Shown: positions 1 to 7,004 of the stretch, in pieces | Numbering within the stretch: position 1 is the first letter of the stretch | Layout: every line of letters begins with the position of its first letter | Origin: an uncultured archaeon | GTDB lineage: Archaea; Thermoproteota; Nitrososphaeria; Conexivisphaerales; CALBHZ01 | Length of the DNA stretch: 8,735 nt | Direction: 5' to 3' | NCBI GenBank assembly: GCA_937892815.1 | Contig: CALBHZ010000038.1 | Location: 1 to 8,735, forward strand | The notes under the pieces: generated by a model | Database searches by the model: none | What the model was told of the DNA's origin: nothing | Seen by the model: the letters and a program-made list of their open reading frames with translations, nothing else | Program-made: the position numbers and the translations under genes

Positions 1-1
1 G

Positions 2-1075
2 GCTACGATGGACGGCTACGCGGTTAGAGCCTTAGATACTTTTGGGGCTTCTAAACTAAGCCCTGTAACTCTAAGAGTTGTTAGGTTAGAAGGAGGCTTC
101 GCCTTGAGGGAAGGAGAGGCGGTTGAGATAGCTACGGGAGCTCCCCTGCCTAAGGGAAGCGATGCGGTTGTACCTTACGAGGATACCAAGAGGGTAGATG
201 ACGTTATTGAAGTTTACAGACCCATTCCAAAGCTTGGAAATGTGTCAATAAAAGGGGAGGATGTAAGAAGAGGAGAGTTGATCGGAGAAAGGGGTAGAAT
301 CGTACAAGCATGGGATCTAGGGGTGCTAGCATCTATTGGAGTTAAAAAGGTGAAGGTAGTTAGAAAGCCTAAGGTGGCTTTGTTTAGCATAGGAAACGAG
401 CTAATCGATTTAGATGAGGCAGATAAGCCTTTAGAAGATAAGATAATTAACAGCTCTAGGTTCGTTTTGAAGAGCCTTCTGGAAAATATTGGGGCTGAAG
501 TTAGCTATAAGGGAATTCTCCCAGACGATCCTTTAGTCATCTATAAGGCGATCCTGAACAGTCTAAATAATTACGATGTAGTTGTTACAACCGGAGGAGT
601 CTCTATAGGCAAGAGGGATAAGACGGTAGAGGCCGTTAAAAGGCTTAATCCGGAGCTATTGATTCGCGGATTAGCTATAAGGCCCGGGAAACCAACTAGC
701 TTATGCGTAGTAAATAGGAAGTTAATCGTAATGTTATCAGGCTATCCAGTTGCGAGCAGCATAGGGTTTGAAGCCTTGCTTAAACCGGTATTGGAAAGGC
801 TTATGGGAGCGAGGTCTTCGCCTATACCTAAGGTTAAGGGGGTATTAACTAGGAAGCTCGCTGCTCCCGTGAACGTTAGATCGTACGTGAGAGTCAGGGT
901 TTTTAGAAGGGGGAAGGAAATCTTTATCGAGCCCTTAGCCGTAACAGGTTCCGGTATCCTGTCTACCTTAACCAAGGGAAATGGCATATTAGTGGTTCCC
1001 GAGGATGTAGAAGGCTATGATGAGGGTGAGGAGGTAGAAGTGGTTCTATTAAGGGGGATTGAAGAAGTTGAGTAA
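2..1075 (+). CDS. moeA: Molybdopterin molybdenumtransferase MoeA, copy 1 (5'-truncated by window edge)
   Basis: MoeA-family enzyme, which in characterised members uses adenylylated molybdopterin and molybdate (or tungstate) to form the metal cofactor in the cytoplasm. The reading frame is open to the left edge. It enters at the family's MDGYAVRA motif, so by alignment with the next gene about 60 N-terminal residues lie outside. Counting the visible ATG at position 8 as residue 1, I see ATGAPLP (42-48), SIGNEL (127-132), TTGGVSIGKRD (194-204, the MoaB/Mog-like molybdopterin-binding fold) and RPGKPT (225-230). A C-terminal MoeA domain ends the protein near residue 350. LSGYP (243-247) replaces the usual LPGxP, and a Lys sits in the GGVSxGxxD loop. 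There is no PBP-like extension, unlike copy 2. The stop overlaps the start of copy 2. Identification is firm; metal preference (Mo or W) cannot be read from sequence. Confidence 0.93.
   Translation, partial: ATMDGYAVRALDTFGASKLSPVTLRVVRLEGGFALREGEAVEIATGAPLPKGSDAVVPYEDTKRVDDVIEVYRPIPKLGNVSIKGEDVRRGELIGERGRIVQAWDLGVLASIGVKKVKVVRKPKVALFSIGNELIDLDEADKPLEDKIINSSRFVLKSLLENIGAEVSYKGILPDDPLVIYKAILNSLNNYDVVVTTGGVSIGKRDKTVEAVKRLNPELLIRGLAIRPGKPTSLCVVNRKLIVMLSGYPVASSIGFEALLKPVLERLMGARSSPIPKVKGVLTRKLAAPVNVRSYVRVRVFRRGKEIFIEPLAVTGSGILSTLTKGNGILVVPEDVEGYDEGEEVEVVLLRGIEEVE
108..175 (+). repeat. 68-bp near-identical tract shared by the two moeA genes (copy in moeA1)
   Basis: Matches 1366-1433 at 67 of 68 bases, with the only difference at 118 versus 1376. 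It encodes the EGEAVEIATGAPLPKGSDAVVP segment in both proteins. Flanking sequence is far more divergent. A shorter match of the same kind exists at 2-30 versus 1245-1273, with one mismatch in 29. Confidence 0.9.
1053..1057 (+). promoter_or_regulatory. Probable Shine-Dalgarno of moeA copy 2
   Basis: A GGGGG run followed by ATT lies within the 3' end of moeA1 and resembles the archaeal GAGGTGAT motif. It is only one base from the TTG at 1059 but 10 bases from the TTG at 1068, which favours the later start. This is a spacing argument only. Confidence 0.4.
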
Positions 1076-3026
1076 GAGGATCATATTCCATGAATTGGTA
1101 GTTCCCGAAGAGGCGCTTAGAAGGATTGAGAAGCTCGTTCCGTTGAGGCCCTTGGGGGTAGAGGAGGTGAGCTTAGAGGAGGCCGTAGGTAGGGTATTAG
1201 CCGAAGATGTCTATTCGAGCGTAGACGTACCTCCGTTCGATAGAGCTACGATGGACGGCTATGCGGTTAGAGCTGTAGATACGTTTGGAGCTTTTGAAAA
1301 CAGGCCTGTATCCCTCAAAGTAATTGGTAAAGTTGAGGCTGGAGAGGAGCCTAAAAGGGAGGTAGGGGAAGGAGAAGCGGTTGAGATAGCTACGGGAGCT
1401 CCCCTGCCTAAGGGAAGCGATGCGGTTGTACCTGTCGAATTCACTAAAAGAGAGGGAGATTGTATTCTGATATATCGTTCATTAGTTCCTAATGAAAACG
1501 TTGCATCGGCTGGCTCAGATATAAGGCTAGGAGAGCTGATTTTAAGGGAGGGGGCCGTTTTACTCGAGAGGGAGGTAGGAGTTTTAGCGGCTATCGGAAG
1601 GGATGAGGTTAAAGTGTATAAGAGACCTAAAGTCGCTATAATTTCAAGCGGAAACGAGCTCATAGCTCCTGGAGATAAGCTAACTTTTGGACGCATTTAC
1701 GATGTAAATACGTACAGCATATATTCAGCGGTTCTTAAGGATGGAGGCATACCCGCTAGCTTAGGCACAGTTAGGGATGACTTAGAGGAAATAGAGGAAA
1801 GGTTGATCCGTGCTGAGGAGGAGTTCGACGTTGTTATCATATCTGGAGGGACTTCGGCCGGCCTAGCCGACCTAACCTATCAAGTTCTGGATAAGCTCGG
1901 ACCCCCTGGCATAATAGTTCACGGCCTTAAAGTTAAACCCGGAAAACCGACAGTTATTGCGGTATCCAGAAATAAGAAGCCTATCTTTGGACTTCCGGGA
2001 TATCCAAACTCAGCTTTAATGATCTACGATCTGATAGTTAGGCCTATCATGAGGAAGTTAAGCGGGCTAAAGGAAGAGGAGAGGGAGACGATTAAGGCGA
2101 GGTTAGCAATTAGAGTAGAGGGTGCTAAGGGAAGGAGGGGGTTCTATCCCGTAAGCCTTGTAAAAGGAACAGAAGATATTGTAGCTTTTCCAATGTTTGC
2201 TGAGAGCGGATCTATATCATCTCTCTCTTTATCAGATGGTTATATCGTAGTTCCGGAGAACGTTGAATTTTTAGAAGAAGGAGAGGAGGTAGAGGTAAGC
2301 TTGTTTGCTGTAGAATACAAGCCAGCTGATCTCTATTTAGTTGGAAGTCATGATGTCGCCGTAGAATTCATTTTAAAGAGGTTAGGATATGGCTTTAAAA
2401 TCGTTAACGTGGGTTCTTTGGAAGGGATAAAATCCGTAGCTAAAGGTTATGGCGATATCGCAGGTACTCATTTATTAGATGTTAAATCGATGGAATACAA
2501 CGTTCCCTTCTTAAACGAGCTTAAGGTTGGGAACTCGATCTTAGTTAGAGGATATGAAAGAGAACAGGGGATAATAGTAGCCAAAGGAAATCCTAAGGGA
2601 ATTAAAAGCGTTAAGGACTTCTTAAGAGATGACGTAGTAATAGTAAATAGAACGAAAGGTTCCGGGACTAGAGCCCTCTTAGATTTTCTACTAAGCAGAG
2701 AAGTGGGAAGCCTTGAGGAAATTAGGGATAAGATAAAGGGATATTATACGGAGGTGAAAACCCATAACGCCGTAGCGGCATGTGTAAAGCACGGTAGAGC
2801 CGACGCGGGAATAGGTATAAGGTACGTTGCCGACGCCTACGGACTAGATTTCATAAGTTTAGGTTGGGAAAAATACGATTTCCTGATAAGGAAGGAGAGC
2901 TTGAGGAAGAGGAGCACCTCTAAGTTTTTACAAATATTGAGGTCGGAGGAGTTTAAGGAGCACCTAACGAAGATGGTGGGGTATAGAGCGGGTAGAGATC
3001 TAGGAGAGATTGTTTGGGAAGGTTAA
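1059..3026 (+). CDS. moeA: MoeA copy 2 fused to a C-terminal periplasmic-binding-protein-like domain
   Basis: A 655-residue archaeal-type MoeA with a C-terminal PBP-like domain (the PF12727-type 'PBP superfamily domain'). MoeA motifs: PFDRATMDGYAVRA (59-72), EIATGAPLP (109-117), SSGNEL (196-201), ISGGTSAGLAD (261-271), KPGKPT (293-298) and GLPGYPNSA (311-319). The C-terminal MoeA domain covers about 345-418. The PBP-like part covers about 425-645: VGSHD (428-432), GTHLLD (469-474), NRTKGSGTR (530-538), THNAVAACV (568-576) and ADAGIGIRYVA (581-591). The family presumably couples metal insertion to binding of a small ligand by the extra domain, but its ligand is unproven. The TTG at 1059 is the longest start and overlaps moeA1 by 17 nt. 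A second in-frame TTG at 1068 gives MSKRIIFHEL and is better spaced from the GGGGG at 1053-1057, so I slightly prefer it. The gene is translationally coupled to copy 1 and convergent with the ModE-like gene, whose closing domain is homologous. Confidence 0.93.
   Translation: MKKLSKRIIFHELVVPEEALRRIEKLVPLRPLGVEEVSLEEAVGRVLAEDVYSSVDVPPFDRATMDGYAVRAVDTFGAFENRPVSLKVIGKVEAGEEPKREVGEGEAVEIATGAPLPKGSDAVVPVEFTKREGDCILIYRSLVPNENVASAGSDIRLGELILREGAVLLEREVGVLAAIGRDEVKVYKRPKVAIISSGNELIAPGDKLTFGRIYDVNTYSIYSAVLKDGGIPASLGTVRDDLEEIEERLIRAEEEFDVVIISGGTSAGLADLTYQVLDKLGPPGIIVHGLKVKPGKPTVIAVSRNKKPIFGLPGYPNSALMIYDLIVRPIMRKLSGLKEEERETIKARLAIRVEGAKGRRGFYPVSLVKGTEDIVAFPMFAESGSISSLSLSDGYIVVPENVEFLEEGEEVEVSLFAVEYKPADLYLVGSHDVAVEFILKRLGYGFKIVNVGSLEGIKSVAKGYGDIAGTHLLDVKSMEYNVPFLNELKVGNSILVRGYEREQGIIVAKGNPKGIKSVKDFLRDDVVIVNRTKGSGTRALLDFLLSREVGSLEEIRDKIKGYYTEVKTHNAVAACVKHGRADAGIGIRYVADAYGLDFISLGWEKYDFLIRKESLRKRSTSKFLQILRSEEFKEHLTKMVGYRAGRDLGEIVWEG
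1366..1433 (+). repeat. 68-bp near-identical tract shared by the two moeA genes (copy in moeA2)
   Basis: Partner of the tract at 108-175, with one mismatch in 68 bases. The identity extends through third codon positions, which is more than protein-level constraint on a conserved motif would need. Confidence 0.9.
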
Positions 3027-4081
3027 ACCTCGATTTCCTTCCCTATATCCTCTTTGAATTTATAGCCTTTAGCTTCTTTTAAAATCGAGAGGAATCTATC
3101 ACTTTTTAAAAGACCTAATAGCTCCTTAACCGCCCTCTTCTTCAAGCTATCTACGTTTACCGCTATATCGTATTCCTCCCATTTTAGGCTTAAGAAATTG
3201 AGGCCGTAAGATTCGGCTACATGTCGTAAAGTTATGCCGGCGTTGGCCTTTCCAGCGTTTATAGCCTCAACAACTTCATAGTGAGTCCATGCGACGCTAT
3301 CGTAACCCTTAAGCCTTCTTCTAACTTCTTCATATGAAAGCTTACGCTTCTTCGCCTCCTCTTCCAATAACGCCTCTAACAAGATCCTAGATCCCGACCC
3401 CGGATTCCTGTTTACGAAGCGTACCTCCTCATCGAATAGATCCGATACGCGCTCTATTTTAATTGATGGATGGTAAGCTATGCCTATCTCCCTTTGGAAA
3501 CCGCTATACAGTTTGATCTTTTCCTTTAACCCGAATTTCCTCACGTATGGTACGTTGTAGATACCGGTCTCCGGATCTAATAGGTGAATGCCCGTAACAT
3601 CGGAATCTCCAATCGCTAAAGACATTAAACCGGCAAGAGAACCGACCCAATGGATTTCCTTATTAGCCTTTAAAAAGCCGAACAGAAGGCCTAATAGGGG
3701 ATCGTGACTTCCAGCAAAAACTAGCTCGGCTTTCCTCCTTCTTCTCATAGGAGCTATTGGCTTTTGTAGAGATAAGTAGAAGTCGAGTAGCTTTCTTCCC
3801 TCGTTCGTTAAAACGGCCCCTCCCCCACCTCCTACCCTTCTCTCTATTAACGTTGTCTGTAGAACCCTCTCTACCTTTGATATCCACTCCCAAGCTCGAG
3901 AATAGGGGACGTTAAGGCTTTTTGAAGCGGATAAGATCGAGCCCGTCTCATCAATAAGCTTTAACAGTAAGGCGATTTTCTCGGTAATAAGCGGCTTACC
4001 GTTAAGCTCGAGCCTTAAAGTATAACGAGGAGTTAGCTTTGCTAATTTATCCTCGAATTCCCCGCTCATCTTACTCAACAC
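3023..4081 (-). CDS. ModE-type winged-helix regulator fused to a periplasmic-binding-protein-like domain
   Basis: Predicted cytoplasmic DNA-binding regulator of molybdate/tungstate genes. The N-terminal LysR/ModE-type winged helix covers about residues 33-105: a helix-turn-helix around ETGSILSASKSLNVPYSRAW (45-64) and the ModE-family glycine wing GGGGGAVLTNEG (84-95). After an RRRR stretch (113-116) comes a PBP-like domain at about 119-342, with AGSHD (123-127), GIHLLD (164-169), NRNPGSGSR (224-232), THYEVVEAI (266-274) and ANAGITLRHVA (279-289). These blocks align one for one with the C-terminal domain of moeA2. Classical bacterial ModE carries Mop/TOBE sensor domains instead. It is the last gene of the wtp operon, 4 nt after wtpC. 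The longest start is GTG at 4081; ATG at 4069, preceded by GGTG, is a good alternative that removes four residues. Its stop overlaps that of moeA2 by four bases. The regulatory role is inferred from domains and context. Confidence 0.88.
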   Translation of the reverse strand: MLSKMSGEFEDKLAKLTPRYTLRLELNGKPLITEKIALLLKLIDETGSILSASKSLNVPYSRAWEWISKVERVLQTTLIERRVGGGGGAVLTNEGRKLLDFYLSLQKPIAPMRRRRKAELVFAGSHDPLLGLLFGFLKANKEIHWVGSLAGLMSLAIGDSDVTGIHLLDPETGIYNVPYVRKFGLKEKIKLYSGFQREIGIAYHPSIKIERVSDLFDEEVRFVNRNPGSGSRILLEALLEEEAKKRKLSYEEVRRRLKGYDSVAWTHYEVVEAINAGKANAGITLRHVAESYGLNFLSLKWEEYDIAVNVDSLKKRAVKELLGLLKSDRFLSILKEAKGYKFKEDIGKEIEV

Positions 4082-4085
4082 CGTC

Positions 4086-5162
4086 TTAGGGCTCGTAACT
4101 TATAACTCTAGCAGCCGATGCCTTGAATACGGCGAACACCCTTTTCCCCTTTCTCAACTCTAAGTGCTCAAACGATCCTCTCGTTATAAGCGACTCCAAT
4201 CTCATACCCTCGGATGTTAAGGTTAAGTGCACCAACGATCCCTTCTCTTTAATATCCTCTATAACGCATTCGAGGACGTTTCTCAAGCTCGTCATTTTCG
4301 GCTCTTCCGTAAAAATTCCAATATCCTCAGGCTTTAAGGATATTAAGGCTTTTCCTCCTTTTTTACATCCAGCCTTCGATAAAGCGGTGATTCTCTTGCC
4401 GTTTATATCGACCTTTACAAGCTCATTATTTACCTCTACGATTTTCCCCTTTAATAAAATAAGGCCTCCGTACAACGAAGCTATTTCTAAGCTTTTAGGA
4501 TTTCTCATCACTTCGATAGGCTCTCCTACTTGTAAAATTCTACCGTTTAACATGACGGCTACTCTATCTCCTAATTCGGCTGCCTCGATTGGATCGTGAG
4601 TTACGTGGATTGCGGTAAAACCTACCTCCCTTCTAATTTCCTTAATAAAGCTCTTCAACTTCTCAGCTACTCCCTTGTCTAAATTGCTTAAGGGCTCGTC
4701 TAGGAGCACGGCTTTTGGGGAAATGACTAAGGCGCGAGCTAGAGCTACCTTCTGCTTTTCTCCTCCGCTTAAGGTCGTAACCCTTCTATCTAGCAGATGT
4801 TTAATCTTCATGATCTCAGATATCTCCAGCACCTTCCTCTTTACCTCGTTCTTATCAATCCCTCTAATTTTTAGTCCGTAAGAGATATTCTCAAAAACGG
4901 TCATATGGGGCCACAACGCGAGGTTTTGAGGAACGAAGGAAATCGCTCTCTTCTCAGGAGGTTTAAAGGTTACGTCAACGCCGTCTATAACTATCTTCCC
5001 TGAAATAGGTCTCCTGAAACCGGCTATCGTTTCTAGTAGAACGGTCTTTCCAGCACCATTTGGCCCCATTACAACCATGTACTCCCCTCTTCCAACGTTA
5101 AGCTCTTCTACTTCCAAAGTAAAGCTTCCCGCCCTTACCCTTAGCTTTTCGATCTCGATCAT
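4086..5162 (-). CDS. wtpC: Molybdate/tungstate ABC transporter ATP-binding protein with C-terminal TOBE domain
   Basis: ATPase subunit powering import of molybdate/tungstate at the cytoplasmic face of the membrane. All nucleotide-binding motifs are intact in 358 residues: Walker A GPNGAGKT (33-40), Q-loop FVPQN with Gln79, signature LSGGEKQK (131-138), Walker B AVLLDEP (151-157) with catalytic Glu156, D-loop SNLD (159-162) and the switch His189 in HVTHD. Residues from about 230 form an extension. The last ~70 (from about TSLRNVLECV at 291) look like a TOBE/Mop-type domain, which in related importers binds oxoanion and can inhibit transport. The ATG at 5162 overlaps the wtpB stop as ATGA, and no strong Shine-Dalgarno precedes it, which fits translational coupling. 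The neighbours wtpA and wtpB fix the substrate class; the sequence does not separate Mo from W. Confidence 0.93.
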   Translation of the reverse strand: MIEIEKLRVRAGSFTLEVEELNVGRGEYMVVMGPNGAGKTVLLETIAGFRRPISGKIVIDGVDVTFKPPEKRAISFVPQNLALWPHMTVFENISYGLKIRGIDKNEVKRKVLEISEIMKIKHLLDRRVTTLSGGEKQKVALARALVISPKAVLLDEPLSNLDKGVAEKLKSFIKEIRREVGFTAIHVTHDPIEAAELGDRVAVMLNGRILQVGEPIEVMRNPKSLEIASLYGGLILLKGKIVEVNNELVKVDINGKRITALSKAGCKKGGKALISLKPEDIGIFTEEPKMTSLRNVLECVIEDIKEKGSLVHLTLTSEGMRLESLITRGSFEHLELRKGKRVFAVFKASAARVISYEP

Positions 5163-5944
5163 TTCCGATGAAGAGCTCTTAAGCCTATTAGAACTAAGAG
5201 GCTGAAAATGAGCAGTAAGGTGGAGAGCCCTGCTGCCGCCTTTAAACCTCTAGTTGTAAACCATTCGTAAACTAAGACGCTGCTTACGATTGGGTGGTAC
5301 GCTACTATCATTATCGCTCCCACCTCGCTTATAGCTCTAGCGAGGGCCATTAACCATCCAACGATTATGCTCCTCATCGCTAAGGGTATGGATATAGTAA
5401 AGAACACTTTAAACGCGTTAGCGCCTACGCTCCTCGCGACGTTCTCCAAGCTTACGTCGATTGCCTCAAAACCTTCCCTTGCAAAGTTAATTGCAAAAGG
5501 AGCAGAGACGAAGCTCATCGCTGCAATTACTCCTAGAAGAGAATCCTCTACGCCGATTCCCAAAAGGGAGCCTATAGGGCCTCTGCTATTATAAGCAAGT
5601 AAAATAGCGATACCGGCTACGGTATGAGGAATTACTAGAGGGAGATCGATGAGCCCGCTTATTATACCCTTCCCTCTGAAGCTTAGCCTAGCTAAGATAT
5701 AAGCTAAGGGAATTCCGAATAGGACCGATAAGGTAGCGGCTATAACGCCTGCTTCAAAGGACAGAAGAATTGAGCTTAAAGCCTCCTTACTAGCGCTAGT
5801 TTCTACGATGCCCTCCCATCCAGCGATCGTTATTAAGAAAGCTAAGGGGATCAAGAGGAATAGTATCACTATACTAGCTACAGCTGAAACGGTGATTAAA
5901 AAGCCCTTACTCCTGAGAAGGAGGTGATCGTACTCCAATTTCAA
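5159..5944 (-). CDS. wtpB: Molybdate/tungstate ABC transporter permease
   Basis: Membrane subunit of the oxoanion importer, 261 residues. Six hydrophobic segments lie at about 15-40, 60-85, 98-118, 135-155, 193-217 and 236-258. The cytoplasmic EAA-type coupling loop, which docks on the ATPase, is at about 167-187 (ENVARSVGA, then ISIP). ARAISEVGA followed by AYHP (202-217) is characteristic of the ModB/WtpB permeases. The annotated TTG start at 5944 overlaps the wtpA stop as TTGA. A strong GAGGAGGCGA at 5954-5945 ends directly at that TTG, while an in-frame TTG two codons later (5938) sits 9 nt from GGAGG, so either could be used. The gene overlaps wtpC by four bases. The permease assignment is firm; WtpB rather than ModB or TupB rests mainly on the WtpA-type partner. 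Confidence 0.92.
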   Translation of the reverse strand: MKLEYDHLLLRSKGFLITVSAVASIVILFLLIPLAFLITIAGWEGIVETSASKEALSSILLSFEAGVIAATLSVLFGIPLAYILARLSFRGKGIISGLIDLPLVIPHTVAGIAILLAYNSRGPIGSLLGIGVEDSLLGVIAAMSFVSAPFAINFAREGFEAIDVSLENVARSVGANAFKVFFTISIPLAMRSIIVGWLMALARAISEVGAIMIVAYHPIVSSVLVYEWFTTRGLKAAAGLSTLLLIFSLLVLIGLRALHRK

Positions 5945-6966
5945 TCGCCTCCTCGTATTATCTCTTCAAGCCAATTAGGAACGTTTCCCTTCACTATCGG
6001 GTTATCTAAAGGCTTAAATCCGTTCTTAATTAGGAGGTTTTTCCCTTTATCGCTAAGCAGTAGCTTAATGAAGGCCTTTGCGTTATCGATATTTCTAGAG
6101 TTAGATGGTATCGTAAGACCGTAAGCTATCGATTTGGCCTTTAGAGTTTTCACTTCATTACTAACACCTAAAATTTTAATTTCAACTAAAGAATACCAGT
6201 TATCTAGATTAGGATCCGCTAAGTTAAGCTTAGCTGGCAAGCTAACGTAATTGAGGTTATGCGAAATCGCTAAGTTCTTATATTCAAATGCATAATCGAG
6301 CGCTCCGGATTCAAGTAAAGCTATCAGATCTACGGATTTGTCTCGTATAAAGATCTTTTTCGCGTCCGGTTTAACTCCCCTGCTTGAATCCAAAACTACC
6401 GAACCGTCTCCAAGCTCGTAATTTATTCCCGCATATTTCCTTAAAACTTCTAGAGGTAAGGTTGTTTTGAGTGCTAGAGATGCTAACCCTAAAACCATAC
6501 AAGCTCTGTACCCACAGGGATCCTTATTGGGATCAGCGAAGCCGATTCTAACATCGGGCCTTAAAATTATGTCGAGCCAACTTTCTCTATTTATCTCATT
6601 AGAATACTTACTAGAATTGGTATATGCTATTACCATTTCGTTTGAGGCGAACGCTAAAACCCACGAGGCTGCGTTTTCAGTGAACATGAGCTCAGGGATT
6701 AACCTGTAATCCGAGACCATTACTATATCGGCCGATTTATTTAGATCGATGATCTTCCTTATAACGTCGATACTTCCGCTAGGCTCGTTTAAAATCGAAA
6801 TTCCGTAACTTTCCTTAATCGCTACGCTTAGATCGTTTACAAGCCCAGTTAAGCTTCCGGCATGGAATATCCTCAGTTCCTCCGTATTTTCTTGATACTG
6901 ATGGAAATACCAGGCTCCTACGCTAATAATGAAAAGAACTAATATCGCTAGTAGGATCTTTTTCAT
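5941..6966 (-). CDS. wtpA: Molybdate/tungstate-binding protein, WtpA type (extracytoplasmic)
   Basis: Substrate-binding protein that captures molybdate or tungstate outside the membrane for WtpBC. In its 341 residues, the N-terminal hydrophobic stretch (about 4-20, after MKK) is a signal or membrane anchor. I see no lipobox cysteine, so it may be tethered by an uncleaved helix. Binding-protein motifs: FHAGSL (34-39, with Ser38), EPSGS (61-65), DYRLIPELM (86-94), DPCGYRACM (149-157) and FEYKNLAISHNL (227-238). Asp149 and Glu228 correspond to the two acidic residues that give archaeal WtpA/ModA its six-coordinate metal, as established for the family, and this favours WtpA over bacterial ModA. 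ATG at 6966 is chosen because a TATA box sits about 25-30 bp upstream and no Shine-Dalgarno is present, which implies a leaderless transcript. It is the first gene of the four-gene operon and is preceded directly by a 20-bp palindrome. Confidence 0.92.
   Translation of the reverse strand: MKKILLAILVLFIISVGAWYFHQYQENTEELRIFHAGSLTGLVNDLSVAIKESYGISILNEPSGSIDVIRKIIDLNKSADIVMVSDYRLIPELMFTENAASWVLAFASNEMVIAYTNSSKYSNEINRESWLDIILRPDVRIGFADPNKDPCGYRACMVLGLASLALKTTLPLEVLRKYAGINYELGDGSVVLDSSRGVKPDAKKIFIRDKSVDLIALLESGALDYAFEYKNLAISHNLNYVSLPAKLNLADPNLDNWYSLVEIKILGVSNEVKTLKAKSIAYGLTIPSNSRNIDNAKAFIKLLLSDKGKNLLIKNGFKPLDNPIVKGNVPNWLEEIIRGGD
5945..5954 (-). promoter_or_regulatory. Strong Shine-Dalgarno for wtpB
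   Basis: The minus strand reads GAGGAGGCGA, close to the archaeal 16S-complementary consensus, inside the last codons of wtpA. It is 3 nt (from GGAGG) from the TTG at 5944 and 9 nt from the TTG at 5938, so it supports internal re-initiation and leaves the exact wtpB start open. Confidence 0.6.
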
Positions 6967-6986
6967 ATTATCCGATATCGGATAAT
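6967..6986. promoter_or_regulatory. Perfect 20-bp palindrome, probable operator of the wtp operon
   Basis: Two inverted half-sites, ATTATCCGAT and its exact complement, meet with no spacer. The palindrome begins on the base next to the wtpA ATG and ends 3 bp before the TATA box. A protein bound here would cover the presumed transcription start and block polymerase, so a repressor is the simplest reading. The ModE/PBP protein encoded at the end of this operon is the obvious candidate. The symmetry is seen directly; the function is inferred. Confidence 0.75.
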
Positions 6987-6989
6987 AGA

Positions 6990-6997
6990 TATTTAAA
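6990..6997 (-). promoter_or_regulatory. Archaeal TATA box of the wtp operon
   Basis: The minus strand reads TTTAAATA within a longer T/A-rich run (6989-7000). Its centre is about 27 bp from the wtpA ATG. With usual archaeal geometry, transcription would begin within a base or two of the start codon and give a leaderless wtpA message. No clear purine-rich BRE is visible upstream. Confidence 0.65.
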
Positions 6998-7004
6998 AAT
7001 TGCT

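Noticed and set aside
1259..1696. A 145-codon open frame on the minus strand.
   Set aside because: Shadow of moeA2, rich in Ser, Thr and Pro, with no start signal or family features.
4123..4599. A 158-codon open frame on the plus strand.
   Set aside because: It is antisense to wtpC, whose TOBE and ATPase regions are unmistakable. The translation is low-complexity Ser/Phe/Pro-rich, as expected of a shadow frame.
5919..5929. A perfect archaeal Shine-Dalgarno-like AGGAGGTGATC on the plus strand, with a short plus-strand frame starting inside it.
   Set aside because: It lies antisense within the 5' end of wtpB, where it is simply the complement of the codons for DHLLL. No sensible start follows at proper spacing, and the plus-strand frame has no protein-like character.
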